This document shows, piece after piece, positions 30,660-40,757 of a stretch of DNA of 64,000 nucleotides; position 1 is the stretch's first letter; each line of letters begins with the position of its first letter. The notes below the pieces were generated by a model. It was not told the DNA's origin. It did not search any database and worked only from the letters and a program-made list of their open reading frames with translations. This stretch comes from Aradus depressus (Eukaryota > Arthropoda > Insecta > Hemiptera > Aradidae): the NCBI GenBank assembly GCA_963662175.1, contig OY759221.1, positions 16,210,027 through 16,274,026 of the forward strand. Reading direction: 5' to 3'. Made by a program: the position numbers and the translations under genes.

Positions 30660-30999
30660 GTTAGTTATTATGACTCATGCCCGGGCTTTAATTACGAGGT
30701 CATATCGCCTACTACCAGAACGCTCATTCGTCACTCTGGTGCACATGTGCCCGATTCTACTGTGGGAGTCCTAAATTTTATCTACCCTAAATTTTTATTC
30801 ACCTAGGGCAAGGGTTTTTAACGAGTACCTGACATCGTACAGGCTCGGGACCTTCGGCTAACGTCCCATTCGAAAAATAGTGTGCTTATGTTTATTTTAC
30901 CTCCCAGATAAAATAAACTAAGAGCCTCAGTCGGGTTTCGAACCCACGATTTTGAGCTCAAAAGGCAAGCACGCATACCACTGAGCTACCGGAGCCCTC
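30660..30999 (-). mobile_element. SINE-1 full length, tandem copy 2
   Basis: Follows copy 1 after 18 bp and in the same orientation. The left flank AGTAATTATTATAG repeats the left flank of copy 1, and the right flank ATATAATTATTGTAT is similar. GGAGCC replaces GGCGCC at the head. Confidence 0.9.
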
Positions 31000-32290
31000 A
31001 TATAATTATTGTATATTTGTTTGTTAAAACTTTAAAAAAAAATATATACCTATGCGAATGGACTCAGATATTCAAAAAATTATATTGTGATATTGTCTCT
31101 CAAAAGGTGAGTAAAAAATAAAAAGTTAAAACTAAGAGTTTTTATTAATTCTATTAAATGAACGCCTAAATATTGGTGACCAAAACCTGAACCTTCTGAT
31201 CATCTATAAGTTAATAAATTAATGTAACCTTAACTGAAAATGAAAATTGTTACCAACATATTATATTATTAACACAATTTCCTGAATTAAATTATTTCCT
31301 AGCCTGTACCAATGTTAATAAAAATAGTTAAAATGAAAATATAGTCTATTAGCACAAAGAGGAACTAAAACTAGAAGAGTTAGGTACGAAAGTTCCTCTT
31401 CAAACGTGTCTACTAACTGCACACACATTTTTTTATATTTTTAATATCAGAGGGGCGAATAACATGAAATTTATGTTAAAACTCGAATCTCATGAACGAT
31501 TACATAACTTTCCCCATACTTCGTAAAGCTGTGGATGTAAAAAATAAAATAATAATAATAATACACTGTTATTCCGTTATGTTCTTCAGGTACTCCTCTC
31601 CTCTCTAGCTGTTACTTCACGTTTTCTTTAAGTATTATCCCCAGATCCGCTTTCCTTCTTCATATATTTACTGTTGGGATTGAGAAAAGCCACTTTGTTT
31701 TCCCTATTTCTAGAGACTGTTTCGGTTTTTCTTCTGATAAAATATCGGTGACAGAGACATTTTTTTACTAGACTAGTTCTTCTTGCTCATAAATATTAAT
31801 TTTATAAAAAATAATTTTTAAATTTACTGTACAAATAATGTAATGTATGCTTCTTAATTGAAATTTATTTTAAAGTTAAACGGGTTTTACTCGCTCACCA
31901 AAAAACATTTCGTACAGGCGTGTCTGTGTATAAAATAGTCACTCTCAAAATTACGCTTTACAATGAAACATAGAAAAACGCTGCTGCCAACATTCAGAGC
32001 CCTCTAAAAACGACACCTATTGATTTTCAGCAGAATCAGTCAAAAAGGAGGGGGTATGGTATCAAAAAATTTATAAATATAAATAAAAATATATAAAATA
32101 ATAAAACTTTTTTTTTTAACTTTAATTTAGTATTTACAACTATATATACAATATATAATGTGATACATAATAAATAAATGTCTTGGATGTTGAAAGAGAA
32201 ATCATTCAATCATGACACTCCATTATCGTGTTATTACGGATGGGAAAGAAAAATTAAAAATATATATAAAAACAAAAAAAAAAAAAATGA
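31000..32290. other. No gene recognised; AT-rich
   Basis: Apart from the short repeat at 31.20-31.38 kb and a repeat B trace at 31.99-32.06 kb (AACGACACCTATTGATTTTCAGC), nothing supportable. Confidence 0.45.
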
Positions 32291-32326
32291 AAAAGGAACA
32301 TGAAAACGTTTGTGGATGATTAGTCT

Positions 32327-32985
32327 TCAATCCACTAGTAGGTTTCGAGGCCATTGCCGCCTCAGTCTCCAAACATGAACATTAGGAAGGGTTCTTGTGG
32401 CAAGTTTGCAGACTAAAGGATTAGGGTGAAAGGAAAGGGTAGAGTGGAATTTTCTGTAGCGAGATTTAATTAGATCCCTTACAAAGGGAATCTGCAGGTC
32501 ATTGTGAAGGATAGCATTTGAGACGTAGAATGGAGCGATTGTGATTATACGAAGGATACGGGATTGTAGGGTTTGGATTCTATAAGAATTCGAAGGTTCA
32601 GTTGAGCTCCAGAGTTCAGCTCCATACATACGCCCTTATTGGTTGTAAATGAGTCTTTTATTACTTAATGTAAGTTTCGATCTGTTGTCTAAAAGTCGTA
32701 ATAAGAGTTTGTGTCGTCGATTAAGTTCTTGTTTTTTAAGTCTAGTATGAGGATTCCATGTCAGGCGTCTGTAAATAAATAATCCAAGGTAGCGGACGCG
32801 GGAAGGAGTGTGTTATAGTGACAGGAGGACATGTTGCACGACGCAGGGTGAAGGTGATGTGTGTACAGTTCTTATTGTTGTCCTTGATCCTCCACCTGCG
32901 GAACCATGTCTCAAGGGATGAAAGATGTTCCTGAAGGGAATCGGAAGCTTTTTATGGATCACTGTCTGAGGAAAGGTATAAAAAT
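32327..32985 (-). pseudogene. Jockey-like LINE ORF2 C-terminus
   Basis: Minus strand: ASDSLQEHLSSLETWFRRWR, IKDNNKNCTHITFTLRRATC, then a frameshift, VRYLGLFIYRRLTWNPHTRL, LLLRLLDNRSKLTLSNKRL, one stop, MYGAELWSSTEPSNSYRIQT, LQSRILRIITIAPFYVSNAI, and a terminal VWRLRRQWPRNLLVD. Same family as 18.5 and 45.3 kb; this is the longest of the three and reaches back to the W-F-x-x-W-R-I-K region. One stop and one frameshift. 5' junction near 32985. Confidence 0.92.
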
Positions 32986-33390
32986 CCCAATAACTACCGA
33001 TGTAATGAATGTATTAACATGAAATTTTCTATTTAAATTCAAACTCTCATAAGGATGGCACCTATCAATTTTCCGCGAGATCGGTCCGAAGGAAAGGGGA
33101 ACCAGATAAGTCGACACAAAGAACCTAATAAATAACTTCCGATGTAATGAATCAACTCAAACTTTAGTATGAGCATTCAGAAGCCACAATGCAAGTCAAA
33201 TATTGAGTTTAAGCTCAAACGTGACAATGATGATGTAAAACCAAATTGGAGGATGGGCAAAGCACAGGCAAAGTAGCTGCGATGACGGTGTGGTTAGCAA
33301 GGCAAGGGGGGGAGGGGGGGCTGTGCTGAAAGTTGTGGGCAGAGCAGGCTTTCGTCCCTTCTACTTTGTCAAGTCTCGGCTTTGTGTGTG

Positions 33391-33392
<2 letters not shown>

Positions 33393-33421
<29 letters not shown>
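33393..33421. repeat. Poly-C run of 29
   Basis: An uninterrupted C tract; a 19-G run follows at 33538-33556. Both lie near repeat B text and may be expansions of its G-rich core. Confidence 0.9.
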
Positions 33422-33423
<2 letters not shown>

Positions 33424-33620
33424 CAAGCACCCAAGCCCCCCTGCTGTCTGGGCATAATTAAAACTTGCGGGGGTCACTTTCAAAACAGCCCTATTGTCGT
33501 TCTCTCTCTCAGTTAAAAAATGAAAAGGAACAGGAGAGGGGGGGGGGGGGGGGGGGAATAAAAAAAAAAATGAACTAGTTTTTATTTCAACTAAATCCGA
33601 TCTCTATTGTTTATATTTCA

Positions 33621-34589
33621 GGGTTAGGTTTAGGTTTTATGACTCATGCCCGGGCTTTAACTACGAAATCATATCGCATACTACCATAGCGCTCTTTCGT
33701 CACTCTGGTGGACATTAGCCCGACTCTACTGTACGAGTCCTAAATTTTGCCTACCCTAAATTTTCAGTTTCTTTAACGAGTACCTGACATCGTACGGGCT
33801 CGGGACCATCGCTTAACGTCCCATCCGAAGGACGGCGTGCTTAAGTTTATTTTACCTCCCAGATAAAATAAACTAAGGGCCTCGGTCGGGCTACGAACTC
33901 ACGATGGCCGAACGACATTTGCATATATTCCTGACGTCCGAGTCCGCCTGCGCTCCACTTGGGTACAGCCCGATCACTGGACATCTTAGGTACTATCAGG
34001 TCACGGTGACTTCAACTCCAAACTCTTCTTCTTCAAGAGGAAGGATAGCCCGAACTGCAGAACATGTGGTCCTCGATTGTCCACTATACGACAGGTCTAG
34101 GGTGGAGTTGATCCGCGCGACAGGATCATATCTGGGATTGACCCTGCCGGAGTTGATGATGGAGTCGAGCTACCCGGCGTTCGGCCGGTTTGTCACCTCC
34201 TGGCGGGAACAGAAAAAGGCCCTTTGACCCGGCGCCGGGGGCGACTGACGGACTGGCCTGAAGTCTACCCCCGGCAACTGCGATATAGAGGCAGCCCCAC
34301 TCCACCGAACTCGAGCTCCCTCGGCGCCGCCTGGCAGCCGCAACCCAAGGAGGTCTGGGAGCGCCAGTCTGTCCCGCTCAGTACCAAAGGCCCCCTAGAC
34401 ACCCACAGCAACACTGTGAATATATAAATAAAACTCAATATTATATATGTACTTCCTCCTTCCCCGACGATAAGCGGGCCGAGTGATTTGCCGGAGCACC
34501 CGTGAAAAAAAAAAAAATTACGAACCCACGATCTTTAGATCAGGAGGCAAGCACGCATACCACTGAGCTACCGGCGCCCTCCTCTATTG
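33621..34589 (-). mobile_element. SINE-1 interrupted by a LINE
   Basis: The tail and body are at 33621-33905 and the tRNA-like head at 34519-34589. The flanks CTCTATTGTTTATATTTCAG (33602-33621 and 34582-34601) mark the SINE's own target duplication. The LINE insertion splits it inside the box B region. Confidence 0.93.
33906..34518 (+). pseudogene. R1-like LINE, 5'-truncated, inside SINE-1
   Basis: Frame 33904-34227 ends ARTAEHVVLDCPLYDRSRVE, LIRATGSYLGLTLPELMMES and SWREQKKAL. The TGH ... TAEHVVLDCP-x-Y-x-x-x-R pattern is the C-terminus of R1/LOA-type ORF2. A G+C-rich 3' UTR ends GAGCACCCGTG plus 13 A. TACGAACTCACGAT (33892-33905) and TACGAACCCACGAT (34519-34532) are a 14-bp target duplication with one later change. 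The first codons, including ATG, come from the SINE, so the apparent start is not native. Confidence 0.9.
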
Positions 34590-34600
34590 TTTATATTTCA

Positions 34601-34949
34601 GGTTAGGTTAGGTTTTATGACTCATGCCCGGGCTTTAACTACGAGGTCATATCGCCTACTACCAGAGCGCTCTTTCGTCACTCTGGTGGACATGAGCCCG
34701 ACTCAACTGTGGGAGTCCTAAATTTTGCCTACCCTAAATTTTTATTCATCTAGGGTAGGGGTCTTTAACGAGTACCTGACATCGTACAGGCTCGGGACCA
34801 TCGCTTAACGTCCCATCCGAAGGACGGCGTGCTTAAGTTTATTTTACCTCCCAGATAAAATAAACTAAGGGTCTCGGTCGGGCCCCAACGAACCCACAAC
34901 CTTGAGCTCAGAAGTCAAGCACGCTTACCACTGAGCTACCGGCGCCCTC
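34601..34949 (-). mobile_element. SINE-1 full length, second of a tandem pair
   Basis: Immediately follows the interrupted SINE. The flank CTCTGTTTATATTTCA at the right repeats the flank seen twice before. Tail complementary to GGTTAGGTTAGG; box A intact; box B altered (GGGCCCCAACGAACCC on plus strand). Confidence 0.93.
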
Positions 34950-35179
34950 TGTTTATATTTCATATAAAGTAGTGGATTCATAATTGAAAGCTTCATTGGA
35001 TATAATAAATTGTTTTTAAATCAATTATATATATAATCAATTTTGCTGATATGTACCTAAATAAACAGACATTTTGCCTTACGAGAACATTTTCATAGAA
35101 TTAAAAGAAAAAACAGCAACATTAGAAATTTATTCACAATAAAGTTGAAAACAAAATGGAAGAAAATAATGATAGAAAT

Positions 35180-35525
35180 TAAAAAATATTCACATATGCA
35201 ATTTTGTGTCGATACATTTATTATAACGGCAGTTATTTGAATTTTTGAGTTAAGCCTCTCCCCTAATCCCCCCTTTTTCCTTTGGCCGATTTGACTGAAA
35301 ATTCAATAGCTGTCATCGTTAGAGGGTTCTGTACACAGCTATAAAATGTCGTGTCGACACATTCATCGTATCAGGAGTTATCGTATTCGCAGACATACAC
35401 AAACACGACAAATATTTTCCATATTTGGAACTGGAGGTGGGAAAACATGAAATTTTAGAATCGCATTAAATTTTTGACCGATTACAAAATTCTCTACATA
35501 TTTCGTATAGCTAGGGAAGTAAAAA
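35180..35525. repeat. Repeat B, two units and terminus
   Basis: GTCGATACATTTATT, GCCGATTTGACTGAAAATTC, GTGTCGACACATTCAT, then the family terminus ACATATTTCGTATAGCTAGG followed by GAAGTAAAA. Confidence 0.7.
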
Positions 35526-35527
35526 CC

Positions 35528-35593
35528 AGCCATGATGTTGAGTCTTGAGCACATTAAGCAAGTACGCTACCAACTGAGCTACCGGCAGCCTCC
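35528..35593 (-). mobile_element. tRNA-like SINE head fragment
   Basis: GCAAGTACGCTACCAACTGA, then GCTACCGGCAGCCTCC, matches the SINE-1 head region on the minus strand with changes (CCAACTGAGCTA resembles a complete box A). Confidence 0.6.
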
Positions 35594-35673
35594 AACTGTA
35601 TGTAGACTCCGCGTCTACAGGAGGTCAAGCCCCCTAGTTCAGTAAAGCATTGAATATTTGAGGGGGGAACAAA

Positions 35674-35949
35674 GTGCATAAAGTATACAGTGAAGTGATG
35701 AGATCACACATTGAAGGGCATCTTTCCTTAGATGAAAACTATATGGCCACAAGATCACCAATTCTTTTATTCCTAACACAGTGGAGATACATCTGGTTCA
35801 GTAAACCATACACAGAACAGAGAGAGAAAGAGCTTCTTGGCAAGAATTCGAGATTTTTGATAAACGAGTTTTTAGATTCGAATCTCCATCAGAAATATCA
35901 AGAGTATTTTACGGTTCACAAATCTCCAGACGGAGTAACCCTCGATTAA
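35674..35949 (+). CDS. Unrecognised 91-codon ORF
   Basis: Encodes MHKVYSEVMRSHIEGHLSLD, then ATRSPILLFLTQWRYIWF, EQREKELLGKNSRFLINEFL and a hydrophilic end. Residue usage (W, K/E/R pairs, few AT-only codons) is more protein-like than random frames nearby. No signal peptide, membrane helix or known motif. GTATACAG at 35683-35690 could be a splice acceptor, making the true start upstream. Could be an exon or a transposon fragment. Confidence 0.35.
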   Translation: MHKVYSEVMRSHIEGHLSLDENYMATRSPILLFLTQWRYIWFSKPYTEQREKELLGKNSRFLINEFLDSNLHQKYQEYFTVHKSPDGVTLD

Positions 35950-36099
35950 TGTGTATTTCTCATGAGTAATATGTATCATTATTAACATTTATCAGATGAT
36001 CATGAGAAATAGAATGATATATCCTAACGATATGATGTATAGGGGAAGTTAAATAATCGGTTGTTTTCAGATTTTCATTTTTTCCGTCTTCCGATTCCA

Positions 36100-36290
36100 A
36101 AAATGGAAAAGACAAATTACTCACACTGTAATTCCTGATAGATTGAATGTATCTACACGAAATTTTATATGTGAATCCCGAATCTTCTAAGAACGACACC
36201 TATTAATTTTTAACCTAATTGGCCGAAGGGAAGGGCGAGATTATGGGGGAGGCTTAACACAAAAAATTTAATAACTGCCGTAGTTAAGAA
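36100..36290. repeat. Repeat B fragment
   Basis: ATTCCTGATAGATTGAATGT, AATTTTATATGTGAAT, GAACGACACCTATTAAT and GGCCGAAGGGAAGG match the inverse orientation of repeat B. Confidence 0.7.
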
Positions 36291-36370
36291 CACCATAGGG
36301 TGATTTCTCCTCTCTTGACATTTTGAAAATGCCATATTTTATTCTTTACTCAAATTTTCTTGTTGTATAT

Positions 36371-37630
36371 TGTAGCATGTCTACCCTATAGATAATGCTC
36401 AGAACTGGCGATGTCTATGAGAGGATCGCGATCGCTAGGAGCAAAGTATGGGTTGTGTGGTGTTGAATAAACGAGAATTGCATTTGGAAGAGAATGCTCG
36501 GAACCAATGATGCCTGCGAGAGAATCGCGATCGCTGGAAGCGAAAATAAAGAATAATAGAGACACAATGGAAAGGAAGCCAAGATAATTGTCTACATCCG
36601 GTGTATAAGGAATAAGCAGTAAAGGTTTTTTTTCTTACTCCAGGTTTTCACACAACTAGAGGCAGATGTTAATTGGTAATATGCGATTGGCTGGAAATAA
36701 AATGGGCGGAGTCCGACGACCAATCAAGTCTCGAGAACTGTCCCCTACCACGGTCGGATATCGGAAGCCACTCCCCGTTTTACTCATTCGTCGCTCATGT
36801 CTTGGCTGGTCACCACGTTCTTTTTATATTGTACAATTGAGTTTAAATATGTGAATTAACTTTCTTCGTTCATGTCTTGGGTGATCACCACGTATCTTTT
36901 CTATAAGTAATATCAGTTAGAATATGTGAAATTAACTTTCTTCGCTCATGTCTTGGCTGGTCACCACGTCTTTTTATATTGTACAGTTGAGTTTAAATAT
37001 GTGAATTGAGTCACTCTGCGTCCATGTCTCGGGTGACCACCACGTATATTATCTGTTTTAATATCAGTTTGAATATGTGAAATAGTCAGTGAGATACACA
37101 TTTTGAATTCGGACGGTGCAAAGTCAGTGGGGGTGTAACTTCTGGTGTGCCCTCGAAACTACGCAGATCTTCAGGGACTATGTGAATAGACGATTTCTAC
37201 GGGAAGTCCAGAAAGGGTGATCACGCCGTCATTCGCCATGGATATCGTATCGAGGTACCTCGTAATTAAGTTATAATTCAGTCCTTCAGACACACGGCCA
37301 AATTATATATATATTCAATTGTTGTTTTGTAAATATGTTCTCATTAAAATAAATATGTTAAAGTTATAGGTTTGATTCATTTCATTCCCCCCCCACTCAT
37401 GCTTCTTCTGGTTGACAACAGTAATTAATTATTGTTAATTACTGATGTCAACTAACCGTTAGGATCTTGTAACCGTTCTTCCCGTGGGAGTGCTTTCAGC
37501 TATTCAGGCATTGTTTAATTAAAGTCGCGATTTAAATAATTTTCAAATTTAATAATTTTTCGATCTCAATTTTATTTATTTTATTAATTACGTGATTTGC
37601 ACTCACACAGGGAGGGAGATTGGTTATAAT
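36371..37630 (+). repeat. 5' LTR
   Basis: Starts TGTAGCATG and ends GGTTATAAT. Contains two copies of a 40-bp unit around ATCGCGATCGCT (36419-36435 and 36522-36537), and four copies of an approximately 80-bp unit around CATGTCTTGG..CACCACGT between 36790 and 37050. A polyadenylation-type AATAAA lies near 37348. Confidence 0.95.
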
Positions 37631-37648
37631 TGGCGCCCGAACAGGGAC
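37631..37648 (+). promoter_or_regulatory. Primer-binding site, tRNA-Lys
   Basis: TGGCGCCCGAACAGGGAC is complementary to the 3' end of the tRNA-Lys species that primes many retroelements. It begins directly after the 5' LTR, where minus-strand DNA synthesis is primed. Confidence 0.95.
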
Positions 37649-37719
37649 TTGATTTGTTTATTAATTATGCCAATTAGTATAATTAATGAACCCCACTAAT
37701 CGGTCCCTTATTAATTAAT

Positions 37720-37766
37720 TATTTTTTTTAATTAAAAAAAAAAAAAAAAAAATTTTTTTTTTTTTT
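37720..37766. repeat. A-run/T-run palindrome in the leader
   Basis: About 20 A are followed directly by about 14 T in the untranslated leader of the LTR element, a perfect foldback with no loop. Confidence 0.8.
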
Positions 37767-38073
37767 GCTTTTTAACGTAGATTCCAGCCTATTAGGCCAC
37801 AATGTTATATTTTCACTTAAAGTCGGTATTTAGAATCAAAACTGAAGAAGGATGGGTGAGGGTAGGGACAATGAATGACATCATTTATTGAAATAATTTT
37901 ATTTTTTTTTGTTTTTGATTTTTTTTCTTATGTAGATTTAGTAGGCATTTATTTTACATATTATAACTATTGTTGTATTGTGATGCCATCTGACAGGTCA
38001 CCATAGAAATTAGGTTAGCACCAGACCTCCCGTATAATTCATTTAATTGTTTTGATATATATTTCTTATCAGA

Positions 38074-38979
38074 ATGGAAGGGAAAGAGAAGTCGGACTTA
38101 GAGCCGATACAGACACGGTCTAGGAAAACCATTCGCACTCCCCCGGAGTCCCCGGTAGAAAATCCTAAATTTGACCTAGAGGCGATGTTTAAGGCCATGC
38201 AGGAACAGATAGGACAGCAGGGAAAGGCCATGCAGGAACAGATAGGACAGCAGGGAAAGGCCATGCAGGAACAGATTTCGGGACTAAGACAACAGGGAAA
38301 GGCCATGCAGGAACAGATAGGACAGCAGACTTCGGAGATAAAGGAACAAATTTCGGCAATGGCAAATAATATCGAATCCATTAAACGTAATATGGGTACC
38401 GTACAATCTGAATCTAGGCAGGACAATTCAGAAGAGAGATATGATAAGCCTACTTCTAAAGTTAGGGACATGGTAGGTGTCAGTTATCATGAAGTTACAG
38501 GTGGGATCGTGTCAGAAACACAGCATCTAGATAAGGAGGTCGAAGAAATAAATTCGAACCAAAATATTATTAGTACCGATTGTGAGAAGAGATTCGCCGA
38601 TATCTCGAAGAGAATAGATACTGTTTCGGGTCAAACTCAGATCTCAACCCCAAAACAAGATGACCGAATGACATTTACCGTACCCGAAGGACATAGGAAT
38701 TGGCCTACGAACCAGACTTTTGCTCGCGAACAGCCTAGCAATGTCACCTTCCAAGATGTCTACGTGAAAAATTACGAACGTGGTGAGGTGGCGTTACGTA
38801 ATAGCGTTTTGGATTTGCCCAACCATTTTGTATTTAAATTCTTACTATTCTGGGAAGGACCTTACCAGATTTTGGAGAGGAAGGGTCCTCAAATTTTTAT
38901 TTTAGGACATCTCGGCAGCGACGTAGTGGAAGGAGGAATCTTTTATATGACATCACAGAAGCCGTGTATTAGCGGATAA
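38074..38979 (+). CDS. Gag-like/integrase-tail fusion ORF
   Basis: 301 codons. Residues 1-35 are basic and proline-rich; residues about 36-90 hold four copies of an 11-residue KAMQEQIGQQG unit (33-bp DNA repeats), predicted coiled coil; about 90-235 are polar and Gag-like without a CCHC knuckle. Residues about 235-301 switch to KFLLFWEGPYQILERKGPQI and FYMTSQKP, resembling the end of Ty3/gypsy integrases (K-F-x-P-x-W-x-GP-Y-x-V). A deletion seems to have joined gag to the last part of pol in frame, removing protease, RT, RNase H and the integrase core. The frame is open and the LTRs young, so the protein may be made. Confidence 0.7.
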   Translation: MEGKEKSDLEPIQTRSRKTIRTPPESPVENPKFDLEAMFKAMQEQIGQQGKAMQEQIGQQGKAMQEQISGLRQQGKAMQEQIGQQTSEIKEQISAMANNIESIKRNMGTVQSESRQDNSEERYDKPTSKVRDMVGVSYHEVTGGIVSETQHLDKEVEEINSNQNIISTDCEKRFADISKRIDTVSGQTQISTPKQDDRMTFTVPEGHRNWPTNQTFAREQPSNVTFQDVYVKNYERGEVALRNSVLDLPNHFVFKFLLFWEGPYQILERKGPQIFILGHLGSDVVEGGIFYMTSQKPCISG

Positions 38980-40740
38980 ATTAACAAGCAGGCTAGAGAA
39001 GCGCTAGGGCTCTCTTTGAGATTAACGATCTTACTTCAGCCGAGTTAGGGGGGGGCGATTATTGCAGACGAGATCGCGGCCCTAGAGTCAGGGAAGAGAT
39101 TTGTGACGTCTCTATGGGTGTCCATCCCCAGCTATCCCAGGAACAGTTAGACAAAGTCACACACACATAAAACAGACACTATTCTTTATTATTTGGGAAT
39201 TATTTATTATTTTACACTAACGGCCAACACCTCATTATACAACAACACACAAAGAATCACACATACACATTTATTGGGGACACGGGATTTATTATTTAGT
39301 TATTTTTTTTTGTAAATAGGATAAGGCAGACGGGGACATTCTGGCACTCCCCTGGGGCTTAACATCGAGCATACCCCCCTTAGTCGAGCTCAAAGATTCC
39401 AAAGTGAATCGCCAGGTTGTAAATAGTAATTTTAGATAATAAGTTAGGGTTAGTTTTTTTTTTTTAATTCTAGATATTAAGTTAGGATAATTTTTTGTTC
39501 ATATATTTAGTAAGAGTATTTTTTAAATAGTATTAGCAATTTGTTTATGATGTTGGGATAATTTAGTTTAGATAGGTTTGTGACTTCATTTGAAATTGAT
39601 ATAATTGTAGGACGGGGCAGACGGTATATGGATTGGCCATCCATGGGAATATTCCTACGTATTTAAATTTGATTAGGAGACGCGGATCTAAGTAGGATGA
39701 CAGCGAGGCGATGGCACACACATTCGTAGGTAGTCAGGTATGGTAAATGTACTTTCAATTGTATTTGTCTGTTTTGTTTTATATTTTAAAATAATATTTG
39801 TATTAGTATCCGACCGTGTGTATCTATTGAAAATGTCACATTGACCCATATTTTATCTAGTGACCATGATGGGCTATGTTAACCCAATGAGAGCCTTATA
39901 AATATATTTGTAACATATATTCAGGTATGGACCTTACTTATTATGATAGAGTGTCGACCACGGTAGGTCAAATGTCAATTTTTTTTATTTTAGTTAAGAA
40001 ATCCTAGGGCAAGGTGCCGAAGCATACATGACTAAAGGGGGAGATATATTATAAACTGGAGGGGATACCCAGAATTGAATATTTAATTATCGTACACACG
40101 GAGAAGGGGCCACTCCATTGATGCTTGTAGAATCCATTTAAAGGGGCGGGAGTTTGTTTAATTATTTTTTTATGCCATGAACTGACTGTTTGAACTGAAG
40201 AAAGGGTTTCGCTACTTGATTAATGCGGATGCCGGAATTTACATATATTTATGAAACTGAGATGGGATTTGAGTGGGCTTATTTTTCTATTTTATATTTC
40301 GTCGTCGTTCCGGCAGAAGGTAAATACCTGTCGAAGGCCTAAGGAGGCATATGGTTAGGGTTTGGTCAACCCAAATTTTTGTTGAAGCGGATTAGGTATA
40401 TGGGAATTCAGTTGAAACATTGTCGAGGCGTGGGGCCTTTTTGGATGTTTTAACTAGTCAGTGAATGTATGCTAGAAATAGAATCATCGTTATTTGCCAA
40501 TGGAGAGGGTTAACTCCAAGAAGTACAGCGTAAAGTAAAATCATGCTTTGGTCACGCATGCATAGGCAAGCCATGCCGATTCGAAAGGAAATTTAAAATC
40601 ATGTTTTGGTCACGCATGATAATGAGGTCGATACCTGAGTATTTGGTTAAGTGTATATGCTCAGTGAACGAGCAAGTGTTAAGTGAAACTAATAAAATAT
40701 GTGACTTCCAATGGTCATTTAGCCGACATATTTTATTTTA
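38980..40740 (+). other. Non-coding remainder of LTR element
   Basis: 1.8 kb without a long ORF. A frame at about 39010-39170 reads EINDLTSAELGGGDYCRRD, then RGPRVREEICDVSMGVHP, which may be a leftover of pol or a downstream ORF. AAAATCATG-x-TTTGGTCACGCATG occurs twice (40.54 and 40.60 kb). No envelope-like gene, signal peptide or membrane segment was seen. Confidence 0.6.
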
Positions 40741-40757
40741 ACGGGAACGGGGGATAT
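40741..40757 (+). promoter_or_regulatory. Polypurine tract
   Basis: ACGGGAACGGGGGATAT lies directly before the 3' LTR; its purine-rich core is where plus-strand DNA synthesis would be primed. Confidence 0.8.

Noticed and set aside
37631..37648. Lentivirus or other infectious retrovirus because of the tRNA-Lys primer site
   Set aside because: The primer site is shared with many insect LTR retrotransposons. There is no envelope, no polymerase, and the ORF resembles Gag and the integrase tail of Ty3/gypsy-type elements.
38043..38471. 142-codon minus-strand cysteine-rich repeat ORF
   Set aside because: It is the antisense of the KAMQEQIGQQG coiled-coil repeats in the LTR element ORF.
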